Positions 18,223-26,718 of a DNA stretch of 64,000 nucleotides are shown here, one piece after another. The stretch is from NCBI RefSeq assembly GCF_009469765.1, contig NZ_SSSQ01000001.1:434001-498000 (forward strand), written 5' to 3'. The stretch comes from Dechloromonas hortensis. Lineage in GTDB: Bacteria; Pseudomonadota; Gammaproteobacteria; Burkholderiales; Rhodocyclaceae. The notes under the pieces are model-generated. The model was not told the origin of the DNA, searched no databases, and was given only the letters and a program-made list of their open reading frames with translations. Position numbers and translations under genes: made by a program. Each line of letters opens with the position of its first letter. Positions within the stretch are counted from its first letter, which is position 1.

Positions 18223-21200
18223 GTGCCGAAGATTGCTGAACTGATTTCGTCCGCTTGCGAACGCGTTTCGCCCGACACCAGCCTGGGCCGGATTGCCAAC
18301 CTGATGCTCGACTCCGGCGCCTCCTCGGTCATCGTCGTCGACCAGGAGATCGACCAGGACAAGGTGCTCGGCATCGTCACCGAAAGCGACATGCTGCGTA
18401 TCCAGCGCCAGCATCTGGCGCCCGCTGCCGCGGTCCGCGACATCATGACCCAGCCGGTGCACTGTGTGCCGGCCGCGATGGATTTCCGCCAAGCGTATCG
18501 TGAGGCGGCCAGCCTCGGCATTCGTCACATCATCGTCATCGACGAGTCCGGCAAGCCGCTCGGCGTCGTCAGCGAGGCCGATTTGCGCCGCCACCTCGGG
18601 GCCGATTTCTTCCATCACCTGAACAGCGTCGATACGCTGATGGAACGTCTTTTCCCGCGCCTGCCGGCCACCGCCACGCTCGATGAAGCGCTGGCCGCCA
18701 TGGAAGCTGTCCGCGCCAGTTGCGCCGTGGTCGTCGCCGGTCGCCAGCCGCTCGGCATCGTCACCGAACGCGATGTGGTCCGCCTGTTCGCCCGTGGCGC
18801 CGACAATCCGCAACTCGGCGCAGTGATGACGCAGCCGCCAATCAGCATCCACGAAGACAGCGCCCTGGCCGATGCGGCCCAATGCATGCTGGACCGCGGA
18901 ATTCGGCATTTGACGGTGGTCGACCGCAGCAATCGCCTGGTCGGCCTGCTCTCCGAGCATGCGCTGATGCGCCCGCTCAAGCTCGATTTGGTGGATGACG
19001 CGCTGGCCGACCGCCTGGCCCTGACCCGGCAACGCGACCAGACACAGGATGAAAAGGCCCGCAACGAACGCTATCAGCGCGCCCTGCTCGACAACTTCCC
19101 CTACCTGGTCTGGCTTAAGGACACCGAGTCGCGCTTTCTCGCCGTCAACCGGGTGTATGCGACCGCCGTTGGCGAGACCTCGACCGCCAACCTGATCGGC
19201 AAGAGCGATTTCGATTTCTGGCCGGCGGAACTGGCCGAGCGCTACCGCGCCGACGACGCAGCCGTGATGGCCAGCCAGCAGAAGAAGATCGTTGCCGAAC
19301 CGATTGCCCGCACCGAGGGACTGGTCTGGCACGAGACCTACAAGGCGCCGGTCGTCGACGACGATGGCGCCCTGCTCGGCACGGTCGGCTTCGCGCTCGA
19401 CATTTCCCGCCAGCGGCGCTCCGAAGAAGCGATCCTGCTGCGCAACGCGGCGCTTGCCGGCCTGATCCGCAACGAGCCGCTGATCGGCGTGCTGGAACTG
19501 ATCGTCCTTTCCGTCGAAACGGAAATGCCGGCCTGGACCTGCGCCATCCAGCTACTCGACGACGACGGCCTGCACCTGCGCCCGTTCGCCGCGCCGCGCC
19601 TGCCGGACAGGCATGCCAGAAGGATCGGCGGCATTCCACTCGCCACCGGCGGGACGGCAGCCTTCCTGCAGCAGCGGGTGCTCCTCGACGAAATCGCCGA
19701 CCAACCGTACTGGGAACAATATCGGGAGGCCGCCCGCGAAGCCGGCTTTGCCGCCTGCTGGTCGGAACCGATCCTTAGCCCGCAGGGCCAATTGCTGGGC
19801 ACCTTCGCCGCCTACAACCGCAAGCCTGGCGCACCTTCTGACGAAAATCTCGCGCTGCTCACCCACTCCAGCCAGTTGACGGCACTGATCCTGGCCCACC
19901 AGCAGGGAGCCGACCGCCTGCAAAACAGCCTCGACACTTTCCGCGGCATTTTCGACAGCATCAGCGAAGCGGTCTTCATCCAGAGCGAAGACGGCAGCTT
20001 CCTCGACGTCAACGTCGGCGCCGAAGCGCTGTTCGGTTACCCGCGCAGCGAACTGCTCGGCCAGACCCAGGCCGTGATCGGCACTCCCGGGCTGAACGAC
20101 ATGGCGGCGACCGAGCGGCATATCAAGACCGCCATCGCCGGCACGCCGCAGTATTTCGAATATTGGGCCTGCAGTGCCGGTGGCCGCATCTTTCCGGTCG
20201 ACGTCCGGCTTCACCCCGGCTCCTACTTCGGCCGGCCGGTTCTGATCGCCTCGGTCGTCGATATTGGCGAACGCAAACGGGCCGCGCTGCGTCTCGAAAT
20301 CGAGCACGACCTGGCCCAGGCCCTGGCCGCCGGCCTGCAGCGCGAAGAAGTGCTCAGCACCATTCTCAAGGCGGCGCTGCGCTTCCCCGACCTCGATGCC
20401 GGCTGTATCTACCAGCGCACCCCGGACGGCGGCTATCGGCTGCTCGCCGACCAGGGCCTGTCGGCAAAATTCGTTGCCGAACATCGCACGCTGCCGGCCG
20501 ACCATCCACAGGCTCGAAGCATCGCCGACGGCAAGCTGGTCTGCAGTTGCAATGACTTCAACAAGCATTGCAACGATGACGAACTGATTGCCTCGCCCGA
20601 TCTGGCCGCCGAAGGCCTGCGCTGCCTGACCGTGCTGCCGGTGCTGGTTGCCGGCCAGGCGGTGGCCGGCCTCTACCTGGCCGGTCGCCAGGCCAGCCAG
20701 ATTTCGCCGGACACCCTGCAGGCGCTGGAAACGCTGGCCGGCAATTTCGGCCAGACCCTGCTCCGCCTCGATGCCCAGGAAGAGGCCGCACGCCTGCAAC
20801 ACAACCTGAGCGGCCTGTTCAACGCGCTGACCGACCTGATCTTCATCTTCGACACCAGCGGTCGCATCCTGCATCACAACCAGGCGGTCAACGAACGCCT
20901 GGGCTACCCGCCGGACACACTCAAGACGCAGCACATTGCTGCGGTCCACCCGCCGGAAACGCGGGAAATGGCCACGCACTACCTGGGCGAAATCGTTGCC
21001 GGCCAGCGTTCGACCTGTCCGCTGCCGCTGCTGCATGCCGACGGCAGCCCGGTCATGGTCGATACCCGGATCATCACCGGCTACTGGGACGGCCAGCCGG
21101 CGCTGATCGCCATTGCCCAGGACATTCGCGAGCGGCTGATCGCCGAGGAACGCCAGAAGCTGGCGGCCAGCGTCTTCGACAACGCCCACGAAGGCATCAT

Positions 21201-23226
21201 GATCACCGACCCGGCCGGCCGCATCGTCGAAGTCAACGGCACCTTCAGCGAACTGACCGGCTATGCGCGCAGCGAAGCAATCGGCCAGACGGCGGATTTG
21301 CTCAAGTCTGGCCATCACCCGCCCGAGTTCTATGCCACGATGTGGCAGACCATCCGCGAGCAGGGTTTCTGGCGCGGCGAAGTCTGGAACCGCAAGAAGA
21401 CCGGCGAAATCTTCGCCGAACTGCTGACCATCTCGACCGTGCGCAACCGCGACGGCGCGGTATCGCACTTCGTCGGCATCTTTTCCGACATCACGCTGAT
21501 CAAGGAACACCAGAAACGGCTGGAACACCTGGCCCATTTCGATGCCCTGACCCAGTTGCCCAACCGCATGCTGCTCGGCGACCGGATGCAGCTGGCGATG
21601 GCACAATCCGAACGCAACGGCAAGACACTGGCCGTCTGCTATCTTGACCTCGACGGCTTCAAGCCGGTCAACGACCAGTTCGGCCACGCCATCGGCGACC
21701 GCCTGCTGGTCGAGGTCGGCCAGCGTCTGAAAGGCTGCGTCCGGGCCGGCGACACGGTCTCCCGGCTGGGCGGCGACGAGTTCGTGCTGCTCTTCTCCGA
21801 TCTCGACGATGTCCATGAATGCGACCACGCCATCGGCCGCGTCATCGGGCAACTGACCACACCCTTCCGCATCGGTGGTTACGAAATCTCGATATCAGCC
21901 AGTATCGGTGTCACCCTCTACCCGCAAGACGGCTCGGACAGCGACACCCTGCTCCGCCACGCCGACCAGGCGATGTATGCCGCCAAACAGGCCGGGCGCA
22001 ACCGTTTTCACCTGTTCGACCCGGAAAACGACCGCCGTGCCCGCCTGCGCCGTGAGGAAATCAGCCGCATTCGTCAGGCCCTGAACGACCACGAGTTCGT
22101 TCTTCACTACCAGCCCAAGGTCGACATGCGCCAGGGCAGCGTGATCGGGGCCGAAGCGCTGATCCGCTGGCAGCACCCGGAGCGCGGCCTGCTGCTGCCG
22201 GCCGATTTCCTGCCCGCCATCGAAGGCAGCGAACTGTCGATCACCCTCGGCGACTGGGTGATCCGCGAGGCATTGCAGCAACTTTCACGCTGGCGTAGCG
22301 CCGGCCTCGAGATCGCGGTCAGCGTCAATATTGCCGGCAACCATCTGCAGGCGCCCGGCTTCGCTGCCCGCCTCGGCGAACTGCTCGCCGCCCATCCGGA
22401 TGTCCCGCCGCACAGCCTCGAACTGGAGGTGCTGGAGACGGCGGCACTGGAAGATATCGCCAACGTCGCCGCACTGTTTGCCGAATGCCGACGCCACGGG
22501 GTCAGCTTCTCGCTCGACGATTTCGGCACCGGCTATTCATCGCTGACCTATTTCCGCCGACTGCCGGCCGACATCCTGAAAATCGACCAATCCTTCGTCC
22601 GCGACATGCTCGACGACCCGGACGACCTGGCCATCGTCGAAGGCGTCATCGGCCTGACCCGGGCCTTCCAGCGCAAGGTGATCGCCGAGGGCGTCGAAAC
22701 GGTCGAACACGGCATGGTTCTGCTGCAACTCGGCTGCGACATGGCGCAGGGTTTCGGCATCGCCCGCCCGATGCCGGCCGGCGAGCTACCGGGCTGGGTC
22801 GACAGCTTCCGACCCGATGAATTGTGGAGTTCGAGCACCGCCTTCCTCTGGTCGCGCGACGACTTGCCGATGCTGATTGCCGAGGTCGAACACAAACGCT
22901 GGAAACTCAAGCTGCAGGCCTATCTCGACGATACCAGCGGAACCTTGCCGGCGCCCCACGACGACCACCAAAGTTGCCGCTTTGGTCGCTGGTATTACGG
23001 CCCGCACAGCCAGCGCTACCGTGCGCTGGACGGATTTGCCGAACTGGAGCAGGTGCACCGCCGCCTGCACGAAATCGGCCGTGAACTGTGCGCCGGCCGC
23101 GGCAGCGACGAGCCGGCCAGCCGCCCCTTATTGGCCGAACTGGAAGAGCTCGCCAGCCAGATGAGCAGTCATCTGCAGCAAATCCAGGCCGAGGTTCTAC
23201 TCTCCGATCAATCGACCAGGCGATAG
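18223..23226 (+). CDS. Multi-domain c-di-GMP cyclase/phosphodiesterase: 4 CBS, 4 PAS, 2 GAF, GGDEF, EAL, CZB
   Basis: The product has 1667 residues from a GTG preceded by AGAGGGGGGA. No transmembrane segment is evident, so the protein looks cytoplasmic. Domains in order are: four CBS motifs (about 1-260); PAS (281-400); GAF (400-566); PAS (567-690); GAF (690-860, with a cysteine-rich CSCNDFNKHC); PAS (861-980); PAS (980-1100); GGDEF (1102-1270); EAL (1273-1520); and a C-terminal chemoreceptor zinc-binding (CZB) domain (about 1550-1660, with CRFGRWYY and VHRRLHEIG). GGDEF is intact at about 1183 with the inhibitory RAGD five residues before it. The EAL domain keeps EALIRW, DDFGTGYSSL and AEGVET. 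Both activities are therefore possible. CBS domains usually bind adenine nucleotides and CZB binds zinc. It is divergent from hoxK and probably FNR-controlled. Confidence 0.93.
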   Translation: MPKIAELISSACERVSPDTSLGRIANLMLDSGASSVIVVDQEIDQDKVLGIVTESDMLRIQRQHLAPAAAVRDIMTQPVHCVPAAMDFRQAYREAASLGIRHIIVIDESGKPLGVVSEADLRRHLGADFFHHLNSVDTLMERLFPRLPATATLDEALAAMEAVRASCAVVVAGRQPLGIVTERDVVRLFARGADNPQLGAVMTQPPISIHEDSALADAAQCMLDRGIRHLTVVDRSNRLVGLLSEHALMRPLKLDLVDDALADRLALTRQRDQTQDEKARNERYQRALLDNFPYLVWLKDTESRFLAVNRVYATAVGETSTANLIGKSDFDFWPAELAERYRADDAAVMASQQKKIVAEPIARTEGLVWHETYKAPVVDDDGALLGTVGFALDISRQRRSEEAILLRNAALAGLIRNEPLIGVLELIVLSVETEMPAWTCAIQLLDDDGLHLRPFAAPRLPDRHARRIGGIPLATGGTAAFLQQRVLLDEIADQPYWEQYREAAREAGFAACWSEPILSPQGQLLGTFAAYNRKPGAPSDENLALLTHSSQLTALILAHQQGADRLQNSLDTFRGIFDSISEAVFIQSEDGSFLDVNVGAEALFGYPRSELLGQTQAVIGTPGLNDMAATERHIKTAIAGTPQYFEYWACSAGGRIFPVDVRLHPGSYFGRPVLIASVVDIGERKRAALRLEIEHDLAQALAAGLQREEVLSTILKAALRFPDLDAGCIYQRTPDGGYRLLADQGLSAKFVAEHRTLPADHPQARSIADGKLVCSCNDFNKHCNDDELIASPDLAAEGLRCLTVLPVLVAGQAVAGLYLAGRQASQISPDTLQALETLAGNFGQTLLRLDAQEEAARLQHNLSGLFNALTDLIFIFDTSGRILHHNQAVNERLGYPPDTLKTQHIAAVHPPETREMATHYLGEIVAGQRSTCPLPLLHADGSPVMVDTRIITGYWDGQPALIAIAQDIRERLIAEERQKLAASVFDNAHEGIMITDPAGRIVEVNGTFSELTGYARSEAIGQTADLLKSGHHPPEFYATMWQTIREQGFWRGEVWNRKKTGEIFAELLTISTVRNRDGAVSHFVGIFSDITLIKEHQKRLEHLAHFDALTQLPNRMLLGDRMQLAMAQSERNGKTLAVCYLDLDGFKPVNDQFGHAIGDRLLVEVGQRLKGCVRAGDTVSRLGGDEFVLLFSDLDDVHECDHAIGRVIGQLTTPFRIGGYEISISASIGVTLYPQDGSDSDTLLRHADQAMYAAKQAGRNRFHLFDPENDRRARLRREEISRIRQALNDHEFVLHYQPKVDMRQGSVIGAEALIRWQHPERGLLLPADFLPAIEGSELSITLGDWVIREALQQLSRWRSAGLEIAVSVNIAGNHLQAPGFAARLGELLAAHPDVPPHSLELEVLETAALEDIANVAALFAECRRHGVSFSLDDFGTGYSSLTYFRRLPADILKIDQSFVRDMLDDPDDLAIVEGVIGLTRAFQRKVIAEGVETVEHGMVLLQLGCDMAQGFGIARPMPAGELPGWVDSFRPDELWSSSTAFLWSRDDLPMLIAEVEHKRWKLKLQAYLDDTSGTLPAPHDDHQSCRFGRWYYGPHSQRYRALDGFAELEQVHRRLHEIGRELCAGRGSDEPASRPLLAELEELASQMSSHLQQIQAEVLLSDQSTRR

Positions 23227-24113
23227 GCCGGCGTTTTCAGGCCACGCACCGCGGCCAGCAGGGCATCGATCGCCTTCGGCCGGACAAAGCCGGCGCGCCA
23301 GCCAAGGGCGATGCGGCGTGCCGGTTCGGGCGGCCGGAAGGGAATGACGCTGATCATGTCGTTGCTGTAGGGATGGCGCAAGGCGCCATCGGGCAGGACG
23401 GAGACGCCAAGGCCGGAGGCCACCATGCAGCGAATGGTGCCGATCGAATGGCCCAGCCGGATATCGGTTTCCGGACTGCTCACCTGCGGACAGGCGCCCA
23501 GCACCTGATCGCGAAAACAGTTGCCGGCCTTGAGCAGCAGCACTTCATCACCGGCCACCTCCTCCGGGCTGATGCTCTCCTTGCCTTCCCACGGATGGCC
23601 GCGCGGCACGATGACCTTGAACGACTCGTCGTAGAGCGGCCGGGTCAATACGCCGGGAATCTCGAAGGGCAGGGCGATGATGACCACGTCCAGTTCGTTG
23701 TCGCGCAGCATGTCGGCCAGGTTGGCCGTCATGTTTTCCTCGATGGCCAGTGGCATTTCCGGCGCTACCGATTTCAGGGCATGGATCAGTTGCGGCAGCA
23801 GATACGGCCCGATCGTATGGATGATGCCCAGGCGCAGCGGCCCCTCCAGCTGATCTCGGCCGCACATGGCGATCTGACGGACTTTTTCCGCTTCCTGGAG
23901 GGCGAGCTGCGCCTGCTCGACCACCTTCAGGCCGACCGCACTCGGACTGACAAAGCCCTTGCCGCGCTCGAACAACTGCACCCCCAGTTCATCCTCCAGC
24001 CGGGCGATCGCCACGCTCAGCGTTGGCTGGCTGACGGAACAGCGCTCGGCCGCCCGACTGAAACTACCGTCCTGGGCCAGCGCCACGATGTAACGCAACT
24101 CGGTCAGTGTCAT
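23208..24113 (-). CDS. oxyR: Peroxide-sensing LysR-type regulator OxyR
   Basis: This 301-residue LysR-family protein has an N-terminal helix-turn-helix (ELRYIVALAQDGSFSRAAER, SQPTLSVAIARLE) and the OxyR redox pair in GNCFRDQVLGAC: two cysteines nine positions apart, equivalent to C199 and C208 of the E. coli protein. It should activate peroxide-defence genes when oxidised. It is divergent from the cytochrome c peroxidase gene, with an OxyR-type ATAG-N7-CTAT element between them. Its 3' end overlaps the convergent GGDEF/EAL gene by 19 bp. Confidence 0.95.
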   Translation of the reverse strand: MTLTELRYIVALAQDGSFSRAAERCSVSQPTLSVAIARLEDELGVQLFERGKGFVSPSAVGLKVVEQAQLALQEAEKVRQIAMCGRDQLEGPLRLGIIHTIGPYLLPQLIHALKSVAPEMPLAIEENMTANLADMLRDNELDVVIIALPFEIPGVLTRPLYDESFKVIVPRGHPWEGKESISPEEVAGDEVLLLKAGNCFRDQVLGACPQVSSPETDIRLGHSIGTIRCMVASGLGVSVLPDGALRHPYSNDMISVIPFRPPEPARRIALGWRAGFVRPKAIDALLAAVRGLKTPAYRLVD

Positions 24114-24161
24114 CTAACTGCTCTCCATAAAACAAAATGGGGTCTAAAGCCCCTTTCAGCT

Positions 24162-24187
24162 ATAGGGAATACCTATAGCCTCTATAA
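24162..24187. promoter_or_regulatory. OxyR-type operator between oxyR and ccp
   Basis: ATAG (24162-24165), seven bases and CTAT (24173-24176) match one full half of the OxyR consensus. After seven more bases ATAA (24184-24187) partly matches the next ATAG element. The position between the divergent oxyR and ccp genes suits oxyR autoregulation and peroxide control of ccp. Confidence 0.6.
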
Positions 24188-24206
24188 CCAAAACCCATAA
24201 AAATCA

Positions 24207-24220
24207 TTGACTTGGATCAA
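24207..24220 (+). promoter_or_regulatory. FNR-type box of the ccp promoter
   Basis: TTGAC-TTGG-ATCAA has one mismatch to TTGAT-N4-ATCAA. A possible -10, GAGAAT (24242-24247), begins 28.5 bp after the box centre, as at the other two FNR-type promoters here. Just inside this spacer lies GCCCCCAAGGGG (24231-24242), the same palindromic core found in the hypF repeat. Bacterial di-heme peroxidases are commonly FNR-activated. Confidence 0.7.
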
Positions 24221-24283
24221 TACTAGCATAGCCCCCAAGGGGAGAATGCCCGAACCGAGCATTTCAACCAGGGAGAACACAAG

Positions 24284-25291
24284 ATGAAACGCAGCATGTT
24301 GGCCAGCACAATTGCACTACTTTCCGGCGCCCTGATCAGCCAGGCGGCAGTTGCCGCCAACCAGGAACCGATCCAGCCGATCACCCCGGCCAAGGTCACC
24401 AACCCGGCCCTCGTCGAACTGGGCAAGAAGCTCTATTTCGACCCGCGCCTCTCCAAGTCCGGCTTCATTTCCTGCAACTCCTGCCACAACCTGTCGATGG
24501 GCGGCACCGACAACATCAAGACCTCGATCGGTCACAACTGGCAGGAAGGCCCGATCAACGCACCGACCGTGCTGAACTCCAGCCTCAATCTCGCGCAGTT
24601 CTGGGACGGCCGTGCCGCCGACCTCAAGGCGCAGGCCGGCGGGCCGATCGCCAATCCGGGCGAAATGGCCTTCAGCCATACCCTGGCGATCAACGTGCTG
24701 CAGTCGATTCCGGCTTACGTCGGCGAATTCAAGAAAGCCTTCGGCAGCGAGACGGTCGACATCGAAAAAGTAACCAAAGCCATCGCCGCCTTCGAGGAAA
24801 CCCTGGTCACCCCGAACTCCCGCTTCGACAAGTGGCTGAAGGGCGACAAGAAGGCGCTGAGCAAGAATGAACTGGCCGGCTACCAGTTGTTCAAGGACAG
24901 CGGCTGCGTCGCCTGCCATAACGGCCCGGCCGTCGGCGGCAATTCCTTCCAGAAAATGGGCGTCGTCGAAGCCTACAAGGCCTCCAGTCCGGCCGAAGGC
25001 CGCTCCGCCGTCACCGGCAAGGACGCCGACCGCTTCAACTTCAAGGTGCCGACATTGCGCAACGTCGAAATGACCTATCCGTACTTCCACGACGGCGCCG
25101 CCAACACGCTGAAGGAAGCCGTCGACACGATGGGCCGCCTGCAGCTGGGCAAGAAGTTCAGCGATGATGAAAACGCCAAGATCGTCGCCTTCCTGAAGAC
25201 CCTGACCGGCGACCAGCCGAACTTCAAGATGCCGATCCTGCCGCCGTCGGCCGATGCGACGCCGCGGCCGACCCCGTTCGAGAAGAAGTAA
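24284..25291 (+). CDS. ccpA: Di-heme cytochrome c peroxidase
   Basis: The 335-residue protein has a cleavable signal peptide (MKRSMLASTIALLSGALISQ, cut after AVA near residue 24), so it is periplasmic. Two c-type heme sites are present: CNSCH near residue 63 (peroxidatic) and CVACH near residue 208 (electron-transfer). The typical FWDGRAADLKAQAGGPI and MTYPYFHDGAA segments are present. It reduces H2O2 to water with electrons from a small cytochrome c. GGGAG precedes the ATG at good spacing. The promoter carries both an OxyR-type and an FNR-type site, suggesting joint control by peroxide and low O2. A terminator follows. Confidence 0.96.
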   Translation: MKRSMLASTIALLSGALISQAAVAANQEPIQPITPAKVTNPALVELGKKLYFDPRLSKSGFISCNSCHNLSMGGTDNIKTSIGHNWQEGPINAPTVLNSSLNLAQFWDGRAADLKAQAGGPIANPGEMAFSHTLAINVLQSIPAYVGEFKKAFGSETVDIEKVTKAIAAFEETLVTPNSRFDKWLKGDKKALSKNELAGYQLFKDSGCVACHNGPAVGGNSFQKMGVVEAYKASSPAEGRSAVTGKDADRFNFKVPTLRNVEMTYPYFHDGAANTLKEAVDTMGRLQLGKKFSDDENAKIVAFLKTLTGDQPNFKMPILPPSADATPRPTPFEKK

Positions 25292-25310
25292 TCTCCCCGA
25301 CCGTCCCGCC

Positions 25311-25335
25311 ACGGGGGCTGCGGCCCCCGTTTTTC
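25311..25335 (+). terminator. Intrinsic terminator of ccp
   Basis: ACGGGGGC (25311-25318) pairs with GCCCCCGT (25323-25330) around TGCG, followed by a T-run. It separates ccp from the ccm operon, whose own FNR-type promoter starts 14 bp later. Confidence 0.9.
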
Positions 25336-25348
25336 TTGGTCTTTTTGT

Positions 25349-25362
25349 TTGATGATCATCAA
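25349..25362 (+). promoter_or_regulatory. Consensus FNR box of the ccm operon promoter
   Basis: TTGATGATCATCAA is a perfect palindrome and a perfect match to TTGAT-N4-ATCAA. A -10 hexamer CATAAT (25385-25390) starts 29.5 bp after its centre, placing the start near 25397 and the box at about -41.5, the class II activator position. This predicts higher cytochrome c maturation when O2 is low. Confidence 0.82.
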
Positions 25363-25421
25363 TCTGTCGGTACACTTGCGCGTTCATAATTTGCGCCTGA
25401 TTTCTTTCGGTTTTTCCCCTG

Positions 25422-26039
25422 ATGCTTGAAGCTGACAATCTGGAATGCGTGCGCGGCGAGCGCCGCCTGTTCGCAGGCCTCAACTTCAAGTTGGAAGGCG
25501 GCGAACTGCTGTATCTGCAAGGCCGCAACGGCGCCGGCAAGACCAGTCTGCTGCGCATGCTGATCGGCCTGCTGCCGCCGGAAGCCGGCGAAATCCGCTG
25601 GCGGGGCATGGCCATCGACAAGCTGGCCGACGAATTCCGGGCCGATCTCTGCTACCTCGGCCACCTGAACGCCATCAAGGAAGAATTGACGCCACTCGAA
25701 AACCTGCTCGCCGCCGCCCGCCTGGCCGACGAAATACTGTCCGAGGACGACGCCATCGACGCGCTGGAACAGGTCGGCCTGGCTGGTCGCGAAGACCTTG
25801 CCTGCAAATACCTGTCGCAGGGCCAGAAGCGCCGGGTCGCACTGGCCCGGCTGGTCACCGAAAAGCGCCCGCTGTGGATCCTCGACGAACCTTTCGTTGC
25901 CCTCGATGTGGCTGCGGTCGACTGGCTGGCCGGCATCATTTCCGGCCACCTGCAGCGCGGCGGCCTGGCCGTGATGACGACGCACCAGCTGGTCAATATC
26001 CCGGCCGGCCAGGTCCGCGAATTGCGGATCGGCGGATGA
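25422..26039 (+). CDS. ccmA: Heme exporter ATPase CcmA
   Basis: This 205-residue ABC ATPase has Walker A GRNGAGKTSLL (about 35-45), the signature LSQGQKRRVALARL and Walker B LWILDEPFVALD, then the H-loop in TTHQLV. It works with CcmB as part of the CcmABCD complex that releases holo-CcmE in cytochrome c maturation System I. It is the first gene of the ccm operon, behind a consensus FNR box. The next gene starts 10 bp after its stop. Confidence 0.96.
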   Translation: MLEADNLECVRGERRLFAGLNFKLEGGELLYLQGRNGAGKTSLLRMLIGLLPPEAGEIRWRGMAIDKLADEFRADLCYLGHLNAIKEELTPLENLLAAARLADEILSEDDAIDALEQVGLAGREDLACKYLSQGQKRRVALARLVTEKRPLWILDEPFVALDVAAVDWLAGIISGHLQRGGLAVMTTHQLVNIPAGQVRELRIGG

Positions 26040-26049
26040 GCGCTCGCCC

Positions 26050-26718
26050 ATGCTGAAAATCGTCAGCGCGGTGATCGGCCGCGACCTCAAACTGGCCATG
26101 CGCCGCCAGGCGGACATCGTCTCGGCACTGTTCTTCTTCATCATCGTGGTCAGCCTGTTTCCGCTCGGCATCGGCCCCGAACCTGATTTGTTGCGCAAGC
26201 TGGCTCCCGGCGTGCTGTGGGTGGCGGCGCTGCTGGCGACCATGCTGTCGTTACCCCGGCTGTTCGCCGACGACCACCGCGACGGCACGCTGGAGCAACT
26301 GGCGCTGGCGCCACACCCGCTCGGCCTGGTCGTTACCGGCAAAGTGATTGCTCACTGGCTGGTTTCCGGCCTGCCGCTGGCGCTGATCGCGCCGGTCCTC
26401 GGCATCCAGTTCGACCTGTCGGCCGACGCACTGCTCGTGCTGACCGGCGCCATCCTGCTCGGCACGCCGGCTCTGTCCGGCATCGGCGCCATCGGCGCGG
26501 CACTGACCCTCGGTCTGCGCGGCGGCGGCGTGCTGCTGTCGCTGCTCGTGCTGCCGCTCTACATCCCGGTGCTAATATTCGGCGCTGGCGCAGTCGATGC
26601 CACGGTGACCGGTCTCGGGGGGGAAGGTCATCTTTCCCTGCTCGCTGCCATTACTTTTGCCTCTGTCGGCTTCGCCCCCTGGGCGACGGCCGCTGCCTTG
26701 AAGATCGCCCTCGAATGA
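26050..26718 (+). CDS. ccmB: Heme exporter permease CcmB
   Basis: The 222-residue inner-membrane protein has about six hydrophobic segments (FFFIIVVSLFPLGIG near 28; further helices at about 52, 100, 130, 155 and 195). The conserved FADDHRDGTLEQLALAPHPL lies between the second and third. It is the membrane partner of CcmA. The stop overlaps the ccmC ATG (ATGA), showing translational coupling. Confidence 0.95.
   Translation: MLKIVSAVIGRDLKLAMRRQADIVSALFFFIIVVSLFPLGIGPEPDLLRKLAPGVLWVAALLATMLSLPRLFADDHRDGTLEQLALAPHPLGLVVTGKVIAHWLVSGLPLALIAPVLGIQFDLSADALLVLTGAILLGTPALSGIGAIGAALTLGLRGGGVLLSLLVLPLYIPVLIFGAGAVDATVTGLGGEGHLSLLAAITFASVGFAPWATAAALKIALE

Noticed and set aside
19552..21852. Minus-strand frame of 766 codons inside the GGDEF/EAL gene
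   Set aside because: The plus strand encodes recognisable PAS, GAF and GGDEF domains over the same bases. The minus-strand product is low-complexity with no motif.
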